Notes under the pieces: model-generated
The model's input: the letters and a program-made list of their open reading frames with translations, nothing else
The model's database searches: none
Told to the model about the DNA's origin: nothing
In this document: positions 27,144-36,638 of the stretch, piece after piece
How the letters are laid out: the number at the start of each line of letters is the position of its first letter
Numbering within the stretch: position 1 is the stretch's first letter
Source: an uncultured Selenomonadaceae bacterium
GTDB lineage: Bacteria; Bacillota; Negativicutes; Selenomonadales; Selenomonadaceae
Assembly: GCA_905234175.1 (NCBI GenBank)
Contig: CAJOGX010000004.1
Span: forward strand, 27,401 to 91,400
Length of the DNA stretch: 64,000 nt
Direction of reading: 5' to 3'
Position numbers and translations under genes: made by a program

Positions 27144-27875
27144 TCAGTCCACCAGCTTTTCAAATTCTCTGCACGATAAAAAAACCAGAAGCGCCGCGTA
27201 GAAAATCAGCACCGCCAGCGAAACCGCGTCGAAGCCCGTCCGCAAAAGCGCGCTCGTATGCGTCAGCGGCAGAATTTCTATCGCCAGCCGCACGAACTCC
27301 GGCAGTTGCGCCGTGCTGAAAAATGTCCCGCACAAAAAGCTCATCGGCATTAACAAATACGTGTTGACCTGCGCGAGTTCCTCGTACGTTTGAACTTTCA
27401 GCGCCGCGCAAAATCCGACGCCCGCGAAAATTACCGCGTTCAAAATTACCACGGGCAGAAATTCCACCGACAGATTTAATTTCGCGCCGAAAACTGCCGC
27501 CACGCACAAAATCAGCGCCGTTGAAATCAGCGCACGCAAAACCGCTGAGCTTAATTTTCCGGCGACGTACGCCAGCGGAGAAATTGGCGCGCTCAGATAT
27601 TCTTCCAGACTTTTGTGGTAAACTTTTTCCGCGTGGACGGTTGTTGCGCTCATGTAGCTGACGTTCATTGAGTTCAGCGCGACAATTCCAGGGACGAGAA
27701 AATCCATGTAACTGCTGCCGTCGAGCGTGATACTCTTGCCTAAGCCCCAGCCGAAAGCGACAAGGTACAGCACCGGCGTTACGAGCCGCGACAGGATAAA
27801 TTTTTTGAGCCGCCGCCGCAAAACTATCCAGTCGCGCCAGAAAACTGTGCCCGCGTCGAAAAAAAATCTAGGCAT
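27144..27875 (-). CDS. ABC-2 type transporter permease
   Basis: Six hydrophobic segments; SYMDFLVPGIVALNSMNVSY and MSFLCGTFFS motifs. Confidence 0.85.
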   Translation of the reverse strand: MPRFFFDAGTVFWRDWIVLRRRLKKFILSRLVTPVLYLVAFGWGLGKSITLDGSSYMDFLVPGIVALNSMNVSYMSATTVHAEKVYHKSLEEYLSAPISPLAYVAGKLSSAVLRALISTALILCVAAVFGAKLNLSVEFLPVVILNAVIFAGVGFCAALKVQTYEELAQVNTYLLMPMSFLCGTFFSTAQLPEFVRLAIEILPLTHTSALLRTGFDAVSLAVLIFYAALLVFLSCREFEKLVD

Positions 27876-28233
27876 TTTTCATGGCGTTAAGGCGTTCGAG
27901 CTCAGCCCTGTGGCGTTGCAGAGCGAAACCGATTCGCTGATGTTCCTCGTCGTCGAAGTCGGGATTTTCGTACGCCGCCTGAATTTTTTCGAGCCGCGCG
28001 GAAACTTCCTCAATTTCCTTATCCAGCGCGAATTTATCTTTGAGCGCCAGCCCGTAAACGTCTTTAATCTGCTTGCGGACGGTGCTGGCGTATTTTTTTT
28101 CGCCGGAAATTTCGCCGAGAATTTCAGCCAGTTCCAGAATAATTTCGAGCGGATTTTTCGCCATGCTTATGGAATTGTTGAGCGCAGTGCGGAGGCGTTC
28201 AGCGGCGCCGAATTTGAAATCTTTATCAGCCAC
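27868..28233 (-). CDS. hypothetical coiled-coil protein, 121 aa
   Basis: ATG with RBS aaaggaat on minus strand; charged helical sequence. Confidence 0.6.
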   Translation of the reverse strand: MADKDFKFGAAERLRTALNNSISMAKNPLEIILELAEILGEISGEKKYASTVRKQIKDVYGLALKDKFALDKEIEEVSARLEKIQAAYENPDFDDEEHQRIGFALQRHRAELERLNAMKNA

Positions 28234-28254
28234 GGTAAATTCCTTTCTAAACTA

Positions 28255-28283
28255 AGAAAGCGCCCGCAGGCGCCTTGATTTTA
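28255..28283 (-). terminator. terminator-like hairpin downstream of tmRNA
   Basis: minus strand AAGGCGCC-TGC-GGGCGCTTTCTT. Confidence 0.5.
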
Positions 28284-28284
28284 G

Positions 28285-28629
28285 TGGAGATGGCGGGAGT
28301 CGAACCCGCGTCCGAAAATGACGTTACCCGACTTTCTCCGAGCGCAGTCAGTGATTGTTTTTCAGCCGCGCCGAGTTCGCTGACAAACTTTGCGCAGCCA
28401 AGCGCCGAAAGAAATTCCCAGACCGTTATGGCGCGTTAGAGTCTGGTATCTCGCGTTGACCCCCGACCCGACTCAGCGAGAATCAGTCGGCGGAGGCTGG
28501 CTTATGCTGCCAGAGCGTATTCTTCATTCGCGTTTATTTTCAAAACACTTGCCCCTTGATAAACCGGTTCAGGGCGCCGGTGCTCGCTTATCAAATCCCA
28601 TCTATCCCCGTCGAAACCGGTGCATCCCC
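28285..28629 (-). ncRNA. ssrA: transfer-messenger RNA; encoded tag ANEEYALAA (plus the tRNA-borne Ala); 3' CCA not encoded
   Basis: 5' GGGGATGCACCGGTTTCGACGGGGATAGATG and 3' CGGACGCGGGTTCGACTCCCGCCATCTCCA; internal GCG AAT GAA GAA TAC GCT CTG GCA GCA TAA. Confidence 0.97.
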
Positions 28630-28686
28630 GTAGCTGGAATTTGTAGAAGTCTGTGCAGTTTATCACAAAAAATTTTTGCTGTCAAA

Positions 28687-30027
28687 TTATTCTTCGTCGA
28701 GGTCGCTGGCGAGGGAGCCGAAGCGCATGCATTCCTTATCGAACTGCAGGCTGATATTGGTCGTGGGGCCGTTGCGGTTTTTGGCGATAATCAGCTCGGC
28801 GGTGTTGGCGTTTTCGGTTTCCTTGTCGTAATATTCTTCGCGGTAGAGGAACATGACCAAATCGGCGTCCTGCTCAAGGGAGCCGCTTTCGCGCAAATCG
28901 CTGAGCATTGGGCGCTTATCTGCGCGCAGTTCGACGCTACGGGAAAGCTGGCTTAGCGCTAAGATTGGAACTTTCAATTCGCGGGCGAGCGCCTTGAGGT
29001 TGCGGGAAATCTCGGAAATTTCCTGCTGGCGGTTGTAGTCGAAGCCCCTGCGCGATTCGCCCTGCATGAGCTGAAGGTAGTCGATAACGATAAAGTCCAG
29101 ACCGTACGAGTTTTTAATCTGGCGCGCCTTCGAGCGCAAATCCATGACGGAAATGCCGGCGGTATCGTCGATAAAAAGATTCGATTCGACAATGTGTTCG
29201 AGCGCGTCAACCAGGTCTCTGAACTCAGCGATAGAAATTTTGCCGGTACTGAGGCTGTGGGAATTTATCCCGCTGTAGGAACTCAAAAGGCGGTGGCCGA
29301 GCTGTTCCTTGCTCATTTCGAGGGAAAAAATTGCCACAATGTTATCCTTCAGCGCGGCGTTCATCGCCATATTAAGAGCGAGCGCAGTTTTTCCCATGGA
29401 CGGGCGCGCGGCAAGTAAAATCAGGTCGGATTTTTGAAAGCCGCTGGTGAGCCTGTCGAGGTCGACGAAACTTGTCTCGACGCCGGTAAAGCCCTTAGGA
29501 TTTTCCATCGCGCGGCGGATTCTGTCAAAAGAGCGCATGACGATTGGGCGGACGTGTTCAAAGGTTGAAGTTTCGCCGTCGGAGGTTATCTCAAAAATTT
29601 TTTTTTCCGCATTGTCCAGAATATCCTTGAACGGTTCCTTATCTTCGTAAGCAATTTTTGTAATTTCCTCGCCGGCGCGCGCCAGGTCTCGAAGCGTCGC
29701 CTTTTCCTTGATAGCTTTGGCGTAGGTCTCGACGTAAGCAGTCGTATTGGCAAATTCCGTCAGCGAGTAGAGAAATTCTATGCCAATTTCTTCGAGCTTG
29801 CCGGATTTCCGCAGTTCGTCCATAACCGAAAGGATATTCGGCACGATTTTCTGGTTATAGAGTTTAACAATCACGTCGAAAACGATTCGGTGCTGTGGAC
29901 GATAAAAATTTTCGGTTTTCAAAATCGAGGTGACAAGCGGGATTATTTCGCCCTCGCGGATTAGCATTGCGCTAAGGACGAACTTCTCCATTTCCACGAT
30001 TTGTGAAAGATTTGCCGGTTCGCGCAA
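28687..30027 (-). CDS. dnaB: replicative DNA helicase
   Basis: LILLAARPSMGKTALALN, DYLQLM, SREL-type helicase motifs; TTG start behind GGGAGG. Confidence 0.95.
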   Translation of the reverse strand: MREPANLSQIVEMEKFVLSAMLIREGEIIPLVTSILKTENFYRPQHRIVFDVIVKLYNQKIVPNILSVMDELRKSGKLEEIGIEFLYSLTEFANTTAYVETYAKAIKEKATLRDLARAGEEITKIAYEDKEPFKDILDNAEKKIFEITSDGETSTFEHVRPIVMRSFDRIRRAMENPKGFTGVETSFVDLDRLTSGFQKSDLILLAARPSMGKTALALNMAMNAALKDNIVAIFSLEMSKEQLGHRLLSSYSGINSHSLSTGKISIAEFRDLVDALEHIVESNLFIDDTAGISVMDLRSKARQIKNSYGLDFIVIDYLQLMQGESRRGFDYNRQQEISEISRNLKALARELKVPILALSQLSRSVELRADKRPMLSDLRESGSLEQDADLVMFLYREEYYDKETENANTAELIIAKNRNGPTTNISLQFDKECMRFGSLASDLDEE

Positions 30028-30066
30028 AAAAATTCGCCTCCCTGCTGTAACAATTCTACAAAATCT

Positions 30067-30096
30067 TTGTAATTCCTATCGTGCATGTGGTATAAT
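30067..30096 (+). promoter_or_regulatory. sigma70-type promoter candidate
   Basis: TTGTAA-N18-TATAAT. Confidence 0.55.
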
Positions 30097-30131
30097 TATT
30101 TTTAATTTCCGCCACGAAAGGACGTGATAAT

Positions 30132-30863
30132 TTGAAAGACCTTTTGGACGTTCACACTCACACGTTTGCAAGCGGGCACGCTTACAGCAGCCTTCGCGAA
30201 AATATTTCCGCCGCGAAAAATCTGGGGCTGGAGCTCATTGGAATTTCTGAGCACGCTCCGCGAATGCCTGGCAGCTGTCACGATTTTTATTTTCTGAACA
30301 CGAGCGTCATTCCGCGCGACGCTTACGGGATTAAGCTGGTTATCGGCGTGGAGCTGAACATTCTGGATTACAGCGGCAGCACTGATTTGCCGGAACAGGT
30401 TTTGCGGAGACTGGATTACGCCATTGCCAGCCTGCACGAACCGTGCATAGATTCCGGCAGCGTCGCTGAAAATACCGCCGCACTGATTGGTGCCATGAAA
30501 AATCCCCACGTCGTCATTATCGGGCACCCCGACAATCCGCATTACCACGTTGACTTCGATAAACTTGCCTCCGCCGCTAAGGAAAATCACGTCCTGCTGG
30601 AAGTCAACAACAGTTCTTACAAGCCCAGCAGCTACCGCTCAGGCTCGCGCGATAACGCTACTGAAATGCTGGCGGCGTGCAAAAAATACGGCGCGGAAGT
30701 TATCATGGGCAGCGACGCGCATATAGATTGGGACGTTGGCAACCACAAATTCGCGCAGGAAGTTCTTCAGCAAAATAATTTTCCGGCGGAGCTCGTCGTA
30801 AACTCAGACCCAGTGAAATTTTTTGAGTGCGTGCAGTTCAGAAAATCGCTGGCGCCGAAATGA
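30132..30863 (+). CDS. PHP-domain phosphatase family protein
   Basis: DVHTHTFASGHAYSS, GISEHAP, GSDAHIDWDVGN. Confidence 0.9.
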   Translation: MKDLLDVHTHTFASGHAYSSLRENISAAKNLGLELIGISEHAPRMPGSCHDFYFLNTSVIPRDAYGIKLVIGVELNILDYSGSTDLPEQVLRRLDYAIASLHEPCIDSGSVAENTAALIGAMKNPHVVIIGHPDNPHYHVDFDKLASAAKENHVLLEVNNSSYKPSSYRSGSRDNATEMLAACKKYGAEVIMGSDAHIDWDVGNHKFAQEVLQQNNFPAELVVNSDPVKFFECVQFRKSLAPK

Positions 30864-30877
30864 AAGGAGATCTTAAT

Positions 30878-32311
30878 TTGTTAGTCCACGAAATTTTAAA
30901 CCAGGGGCACGGCTCCGACATAGCCATTGTCGACGAGGGGCGCCGCTTTACCTACGCTGATTTCGCGCAGAATGTAAAAATTTTCCGCAACCGCCTTTAC
31001 GCGTTGGGCGTCCGTGAAGGTGACCGCATAGGAATTTTTTCGCGTAACAGCGCTGAATTTGTTTTCGCGTACTTCGCAACGGCGTCGCTCGGCGCTATCA
31101 ACGTCCCGATAAATTTTCAGCTCAGCGCCCGCGAAACTAATTACATTCTCGAAAATTCCGAAGTCAAATTCGTACTGACCTATGAAAAACTCGACACGAA
31201 TTTCACGCAGTACGACATTGCCACTTTCGGCGAAATGCCCTGCGACGTGACTGCGCCGGAACTTCCCGCCGACTTCGACGAAAACAGTCCCTGCGTAATA
31301 ATTTACACTTCCGGCACGACCGGCAACCCCAAAGGCGCCGTGCTCTCCCACAGAAATCTTGTCCACAATACCAGGCAGTGCAGCGTTTTCAAGTGCCACC
31401 GCGAATGCAAAGTGCTCTGCGTCCTGCCAATGTATCACTGCTTTGAATGGACGTGCGCCGTGCTCAACACTTTCTATCGCGGCGCCGAAGCTCACGTTGT
31501 CCGCGTGTTCAAGCCCAAGGAAGTCGTTGACATGATTCGCGAGCACGGAATTACCGACGTGATAATTGTGCCGTCGATTTTCAAGCTGATAACCGCGCTG
31601 GCTAAGCCCGAAGATTTTAAGACCGTCCGTTTCGCAATGAGCGGCGGCACGACCCTGCCCGATAAAATTATTCAGGAGTTCACCGACAAATTCGGTTTGC
31701 CGATCGCTGAAGGCTACGGCCTGTCCGAGGCGTCGCCCTGCGTCTTCCTTACCACGCACGGCGAAGAGCGCGCCGGTTCCTGCGGCAAAATTCTCGACGG
31801 CGAAGAAATCAGAATCGTCGACCCCGACGGTAACGACGCGCCCATTGGTGAACTTCTCGTTCGCGGAGGGCAGGTTATGCTCGGCTACTGGAAAAATCCG
31901 CAGGCTACCGTTGAGGCTATCGACAGGGACGGCTGGCTCCATACCGGCGACGTGGCGAAGTTCGACGCCGACGGCTACGCGTATATCGTCAACCGTATCA
32001 AGGAAATGATTATCAGCATGGGCGAAAATATTTACCCGCGCGAAGTCGAGGAGGTCGTTTACGATTTCCCTGGAATCAAGGACGCGGCGGTTATCGGCGT
32101 CGAAGATAAACTGCGCGGACAGGTCGGCGCGTGCTTTTACGAGGTGCGCGAAGGCGAAAAGGTTGACCCGCGCGAGCTTAAAAAGTTCCTGCAGAAAAAT
32201 CTTGCGCTCTACAAAGTCCCGCGCGAGTTCCATGAGCTGGCAGAAATTCCCCGCACGTCCACTGGGAAAATTTCTAAGCGGCAGATTCTGGAGGATTTTC
32301 TCAAGGCGTAG
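30878..32311 (+). CDS. AMP-binding acyl-CoA ligase (long-chain-fatty-acid-CoA ligase-like)
   Basis: IIYTSGTTGNPKGAVLSHRN; GWLHTGDVAKFDADGY; TTG start at 30878 behind aaaggagat. Confidence 0.92.
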   Translation: MLVHEILNQGHGSDIAIVDEGRRFTYADFAQNVKIFRNRLYALGVREGDRIGIFSRNSAEFVFAYFATASLGAINVPINFQLSARETNYILENSEVKFVLTYEKLDTNFTQYDIATFGEMPCDVTAPELPADFDENSPCVIIYTSGTTGNPKGAVLSHRNLVHNTRQCSVFKCHRECKVLCVLPMYHCFEWTCAVLNTFYRGAEAHVVRVFKPKEVVDMIREHGITDVIIVPSIFKLITALAKPEDFKTVRFAMSGGTTLPDKIIQEFTDKFGLPIAEGYGLSEASPCVFLTTHGEERAGSCGKILDGEEIRIVDPDGNDAPIGELLVRGGQVMLGYWKNPQATVEAIDRDGWLHTGDVAKFDADGYAYIVNRIKEMIISMGENIYPREVEEVVYDFPGIKDAAVIGVEDKLRGQVGACFYEVREGEKVDPRELKKFLQKNLALYKVPREFHELAEIPRTSTGKISKRQILEDFLKA

Positions 32312-32316
32312 GGAAT

Positions 32317-32416
32317 CTACTTTCTTTGTGCCGACAAAGAAAGTAGCAAAGAAAGCTCGCCCGCTTAGGTCGCTTCCGGCGACCACACGCGGGCAGGCGC
32401 CCCATCCTTGGGGCGC
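32317..32416 (+). repeat. interspersed triple-hairpin repeat, copy B
   Basis: CTACTTTCTTTGT-GCCG-ACAAAGAAAGTAG; CAAAGAAAG; GCCCGC(GGTCGC..GCGACC)GCGGGC; GCGCCCC-ATCCTT-GGGGCGC. Confidence 0.9.
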
Positions 32417-32436
32417 TTCTATGCGCGTAAGTTGTC

Positions 32437-33453
32437 CTAACACGGCGATTCATTAAAAATATTCGCGGCTTCTGCGTTCATGTGAGCGTAACCGGCTTCA
32501 GTCACAACCCTGCCGCGCGGCGTCCGCATGATAAAGCCCAGCTGCAACAGGTACGGTTCGTAAATATCTTCAATCGTTTCGCGAGTCTCGCTAATCGACG
32601 CGGCAATCGTGTCGAGCCCGACGGGACCTCCGCGAAATTTTTTTATCATAGCCTCTAACATTCGCCTGTCGGTAGAGTCCAAACCAACGCTGTCAATTTC
32701 CAACGCCGCCAGCGCCCTGTCAGCAATTTCCGCTGAAATTTTCGAGCTGCCCTCAAATTCCGCGAAATCCCGCACGCGTTTAAGCAGTCTGTTAGCGACG
32801 CGCGGCGTTCCCCGTGAGCGCCTTGCAATTTCCAGCGCGCCGGTTTTTTCTATCGGGATTTTCAAAATTTCTGCCGCCCGCGTCACAATTTCAACAAGCG
32901 CTTCCGTCGAATAATATTCCAGCCGCGAAATGACGCCGAATCTGTCCCGCAACGGCGGCGATAAATTTCCTGCCTTCGTCGTCGCGCCAATCAGCGTGAA
33001 TGGCGCTATGTCCAGCCGAATGCTCCGCGCGCTCGGCCCCTTGCCTATGATTATGTCAAGCGAAAAATCTTCCATCGCCGAGTACAGAATTTCTTCGAGC
33101 TGCCGCGACAGCCGGTGAATTTCGTCGATGAACAGCACGTCGCGTTCCTGCAAATTCGTCAGCAGTGCCGCCAAATCGCCGCTCCGTTCAATCGCTGGCG
33201 CCGAAGTCGGGCGGAAGTTCACGCCCAGTTCGTTCGCAATTATTCCCGCCAGCGTCGTTTTCCCCAAGCCTGGTGGTCCGTAAAGTAAAACGTGGTCGAG
33301 CGCCTCCCTGCGCGAAAGTGCCGCCTGCACGAAAACTTTCAGGTTGGCTTTAACTTTTTCCTGCCCGATGTACTCGCTCAGTCGGCGCGGCCGCAAGCTG
33401 TACTGCCAATCGTCCGCCGCCTGCTCGTCCGTCGCGATTATCCGTTCCTCCAT
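32437..33453 (-). CDS. ruvB: Holliday junction branch migration DNA helicase
   Basis: [42 protein letters not shown]. Confidence 0.96.
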   Translation of the reverse strand: MEERIIATDEQAADDWQYSLRPRRLSEYIGQEKVKANLKVFVQAALSRREALDHVLLYGPPGLGKTTLAGIIANELGVNFRPTSAPAIERSGDLAALLTNLQERDVLFIDEIHRLSRQLEEILYSAMEDFSLDIIIGKGPSARSIRLDIAPFTLIGATTKAGNLSPPLRDRFGVISRLEYYSTEALVEIVTRAAEILKIPIEKTGALEIARRSRGTPRVANRLLKRVRDFAEFEGSSKISAEIADRALAALEIDSVGLDSTDRRMLEAMIKKFRGGPVGLDTIAASISETRETIEDIYEPYLLQLGFIMRTPRGRVVTEAGYAHMNAEAANIFNESPC

Positions 33454-33461
33454 AAAAAACC

Positions 33462-34361
33462 TCAGTCAAAATTCCCAGCGACTTTGTGCCCGCGCAAATA
33501 ATTTCCCGCGTCGAGTTTTCTGGAATTGGGCGCCTGTATTTCTAAAATTTCCAGCGCGTCACTCCCAGTTCCAACGAAAAATTTTCCGCCAGCAGTTTTA
33601 ATTTCGCCAGCCGACAGATTTTGCTCAGCGAGTTTCGTACGCCAGATTTTAAATTTTTCGCCGCCGATAAAGCTGAACGCGCCGCCGTACAAACCTCTGA
33701 CCAGATTGTGAATTTCTCGCGCGGGCTTGCTCCAGTCGATTTTGCCGGTATCTTTTTTGAGCATTGGCGCATAGTTCGACTGCGAATCGTCCTGCTTAAC
33801 CGGCGTGATACTTTCCAGATTCTGAACGGTCTCTACGATAAGTTCCGCGCCGATTTGCTGAAGTTTTTCGCGCAGTTCCGGCAAAATCATTTCGCCGCCA
33901 ATTTCAACTTCGCGCCGGAGGAGCATGTCGCCGGTATCCAAACCCGCGTCCATTTTCATCGTGGTAATGCCGGTAATTTTTTCGCCGTTAATCAGACTCC
34001 ACTCGACAGGCGCGGCGCCGCGATATTTCGGCAGGAGCGACGCGTGGACGTTGACGCAGCCGAATTTTGGTAAATCTAAAACTGCCTGCGATAAAATTTG
34101 CCCGAACGCCACGACCACGATTAAATCTGCGTGAAATTTTTCCAGCTCGGCGACGACTTCCGGCGCCTTGATTTTAACCGGCTGAAGCACCGGCAGATTT
34201 TTTTCCGTGGCGAAAATTTTGACTGGCGACGGCTGAAGTTTCTGCCCGCGCCCCTTCGGCTTGTCCGGCTGAGTTACCACGCAGACTATTTCCGAAATTT
34301 CGTGGAGCGCCGCCAGACTCGGCACGGCAAATTCCGGCGTTCCCATAAAAATCACGCGCAT
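33462..34361 (-). CDS. fmt: methionyl-tRNA formyltransferase (true start ATG 34361)
   Basis: [33 protein letters not shown]. Confidence 0.95.
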   Translation of the reverse strand: MRVIFMGTPEFAVPSLAALHEISEIVCVVTQPDKPKGRGQKLQPSPVKIFATEKNLPVLQPVKIKAPEVVAELEKFHADLIVVVAFGQILSQAVLDLPKFGCVNVHASLLPKYRGAAPVEWSLINGEKITGITTMKMDAGLDTGDMLLRREVEIGGEMILPELREKLQQIGAELIVETVQNLESITPVKQDDSQSNYAPMLKKDTGKIDWSKPAREIHNLVRGLYGGAFSFIGGEKFKIWRTKLAEQNLSAGEIKTAGGKFFVGTGSDALEILEIQAPNSRKLDAGNYLRGHKVAGNFD

Positions 34362-34362
34362 T

Positions 34363-34842
34363 TCAGCTTTCCTTTCCTTCGCGATTGGGCTTGCCCTTCT
34401 GGATATTCTGCGCGATGTCGATAAAAAGCCGCCCGTCAAGGTGGTCAATCTCGTGCTGAATGCAGCGCGCCAGCAAACCTTCCGCCTCAATTTCGCGTTC
34501 CCTGTGGTAGCGGCTGGTGTATTTGACGCGAATTTTCGCCGCGCGCTCCACGTCGCCAAAAAGATTCGGGCAGGAAAGGCAGCCTTCCACGTCGACGGCG
34601 CTCCCTTCGCGGTAAGTGATTTCGGGATTAATCATATCGAAGCGGCGCTGTTCAACGTCAACGACAATCGCGCGGATTGAAACGCCAACCTGCGGCGCAG
34701 CAATTCCAACGCCTTCGGTCGCGTACATGGTCTCCGCCATATCGTCGAGCAATTTTTTAATGCGCTTATCGATTTTCTTAACGGGCGCGGCGATTTTTTT
34801 CAAAACGGGGTCGCCGGCGGTTTTAACTTCGAGTACAGCCAT
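34363..34842 (-). CDS. def: peptide deformylase
   Basis: GVGIAAPQVG, EGCLSCP, QHEIDHLDG. Confidence 0.96.
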   Translation of the reverse strand: MAVLEVKTAGDPVLKKIAAPVKKIDKRIKKLLDDMAETMYATEGVGIAAPQVGVSIRAIVVDVEQRRFDMINPEITYREGSAVDVEGCLSCPNLFGDVERAAKIRVKYTSRYHREREIEAEGLLARCIQHEIDHLDGRLFIDIAQNIQKGKPNREGKES

Positions 34843-34854
34843 AAAATTCTCCTT

Positions 34855-35877
34855 TCAGACGGCGTAGGGCAGGCCGAGCGCCTCTTCGTTGCCGTGAATG
34901 TTGAGCGCGCTGAGCATATCTGCCTTGCTGACGGCGTAGGTGCCGGATTTTGAAACGACGATACCGGCGGCGATATTGGTTATGTAAGCGCCGTCGGTCG
35001 GCTTGAGCCCGCCAGCCAGCGCCATGGAAAAAACTGCCGCCACGGTATCAGCCACGCCCGCGCTGTCGTAAACTTCCTGCGACTTGGTTGGAACGTTCGT
35101 CGTTTCGTTTTCGGTTACGAGAGAAATTCCGTGAGCCGAGCGCGTGGCGAGAACGTTTTTAATTTTGAACTTGCGCATAATGTATCGACCGGCGCGCTCC
35201 ACGGAGTCATCGTCGTCACTGCTGATTGGCGCGAGCATGATTTTGTTAATCTTGGCGACGTTGGGCGTGACGTAATCGGCCTGCGCGTACTTAATCCAGC
35301 GCTGCCCGTAAGGCATGACGGTGACGGGCACACCGTGATTGTGCGCATTTTTTATAACCGCGTCGCAGAAAAATTCGGTGCAGACGCCCTTTTCGTAGTC
35401 AGCGATAACAACGGCGTCGAGGCTGTCGTTCAAAAGGCGGCGGATATATTTTTCGAGCGCGGCGTAGTATTCGTCGGGCTTGGCGGAGCTGTCTTCAAAA
35501 TCCATGCGAAACATTTGCTGATGACCGCTGATAACGCGAACTTTGGTCGTGGTCGGCGAAGGAGTTTTAATTAAGCCGTCCTGATTAATTTTGCGTTCAG
35601 CGAGCTGTTCGGAAAGCGTTTCAAAATTGTGGTCGTCGCCAACGAAACCGGCAAGATAAGTCTGACAGCCCAGCAGTGCAAGATTGTTCGCAACGTTAGC
35701 GGCGGCGCCTAAAGACGAACGGCGCCTGACGATTTTCGCAACGGGAACCGGCGCGTCGCTGGCAAATTTGTGAACTTCGCCGTGATAGTACTTGTCAATC
35801 ATAACATCGCCGACGACCAGAATTTTACAGCGCGGCACCCGCCTCTCGAAGAAATTTTTCCAATCCGTTTTATCCAT
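34855..35877 (-). CDS. PfkB-family carbohydrate kinase (heptose-7-phosphate kinase, RfaE1/HldE-N-like)
   Basis: VGDVMIDKYYHGEVHKFASDAPVPV, GAAANVANNLALLG, start ATG 35877. Confidence 0.82.
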   Translation of the reverse strand: MDKTDWKNFFERRVPRCKILVVGDVMIDKYYHGEVHKFASDAPVPVAKIVRRRSSLGAAANVANNLALLGCQTYLAGFVGDDHNFETLSEQLAERKINQDGLIKTPSPTTTKVRVISGHQQMFRMDFEDSSAKPDEYYAALEKYIRRLLNDSLDAVVIADYEKGVCTEFFCDAVIKNAHNHGVPVTVMPYGQRWIKYAQADYVTPNVAKINKIMLAPISSDDDDSVERAGRYIMRKFKIKNVLATRSAHGISLVTENETTNVPTKSQEVYDSAGVADTVAAVFSMALAGGLKPTDGAYITNIAAGIVVSKSGTYAVSKADMLSALNIHGNEEALGLPYAV

Positions 35878-35928
35878 GACGCCTCTCCAATCTGAATTTT
35901 TGCCAATTATATCACACGCGTCAAATAA

Positions 35929-35962
35929 AAAAAGCCCCGACATTTTCTGCCGAGGCGAAGGA
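35929..35962 (-). terminator. terminator of the low-complexity gene at 35981-36472
   Basis: minus strand GCCTCGGCA-GAAAA-TGTCGGGGC-TTTTTTT. Confidence 0.8.
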
Positions 35963-35980
35963 ATGCTTTAGGAAATTGTT

Positions 35981-36472
35981 TTATTTCTGCTGCTGAGGCT
36001 GATTCTGGGAGAACTGTCTGCCGCCGAAAGTGGGCTGGCTCATACCGCCGAAGCCGCCGAAGTCGCCGCCGAAATTGTTTTCGCCGAAGCCCAGCGAAAT
36101 TTCAAAGCGGTTTTCGGTGCCGAGAATTTCGCCCATGTCGTTCGGTTTAGCGAAATTGTTGTCGGCGATAAGTTCGTCGTTGGAGAGATCGTCTTCGTTG
36201 CTGCCCCAGAAATTCCTGTCGAAACGTCCGCCGAAAGTCGGGGGTTCAGGGCGTTCGGAATCGTCGTCGCCTTCGCCGAAAGTCGGAGGTTCAGAGCGTT
36301 CAGAATCGTCGTCGCCTTCGCCGAAAGTCGGAGCTGCGGGGCGATTGGTTTCGTCGAGTTCAGTGTCGCTGTCGAAAGTGGGCGGCTACTGCGGACGGTT
36401 GCCGTCGTGTTTGCCGAAACCTTTGCCGAAACCTTTGTTGTTGCCTTTGCCCATGTTGAAGTTCTTAATCAT
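35981..36472 (-). pseudogene. low-complexity acidic repeat protein gene interrupted by in-frame TAG at codon 29 (36386-36388)
   Basis: Minus-strand ATG at 36472 with AAGGAG RBS; MIKNFNMGKGNNKGFGKGFGKHDGNRPQ*PPTFDSDTELDETNRPAAPTFGEGDDDSERSEPPTFGEGDDDSERPEPPTFGG...QNQPQQQK*; 164 codons; own terminator. Confidence 0.7.
36240..36345 (-). repeat. 45-bp (15-codon) tandem repeat inside the low-complexity gene
   Basis: PTFGEGDDDSER(S/P)EP unit present twice plus partial flanking units. Confidence 0.75.
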
Positions 36473-36602
36473 TGATGATCTCTCCTTGAAAGTTTTTTCA
36501 GTATTTTTATTTTTTAGTAGCCTTTGTTTGCTACTTTCTACATAATCTTTTTCGGAGTTTCCAAAAGGTTTCTTAAGCGCTGATTAAAAAATTTTTTTCT
36601 CA

Positions 36603-36630
36603 CTAAAAAAGCCCGCCGAAGCGAGCCGTG
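36603..36630 (-). terminator. Rho-independent terminator after dicarboxylate transporter
   Basis: minus strand GGCTCGCTTCGGCGGGCTTTTTTAG. Confidence 0.7.
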
Positions 36631-36638
36631 AAATTCGT

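Noticed and set aside
30896-32443. 515-aa minus-strand ORF opposite the acyl-CoA ligase
   Set aside because: Antisense shadow of a conserved AMP-binding enzyme; no RBS or family signature
36511-36540. AGTAGC-CTTTGTTT-GCTACT hairpin as a fifth repeat copy
   Set aside because: Only a short stretch resembles the CAAAGAAAGTAG arm; linker and hairpins 2-3 are absent
36030-36545. 171-aa plus-strand Ser/Pro-rich ORF (PPKVGGSGRSESSSPSP repeats)
   Set aside because: The minus strand has the RBS, start, terminator and sensible composition; the plus ORF is its antisense and only appears as the sole ORF because of the in-frame TAG
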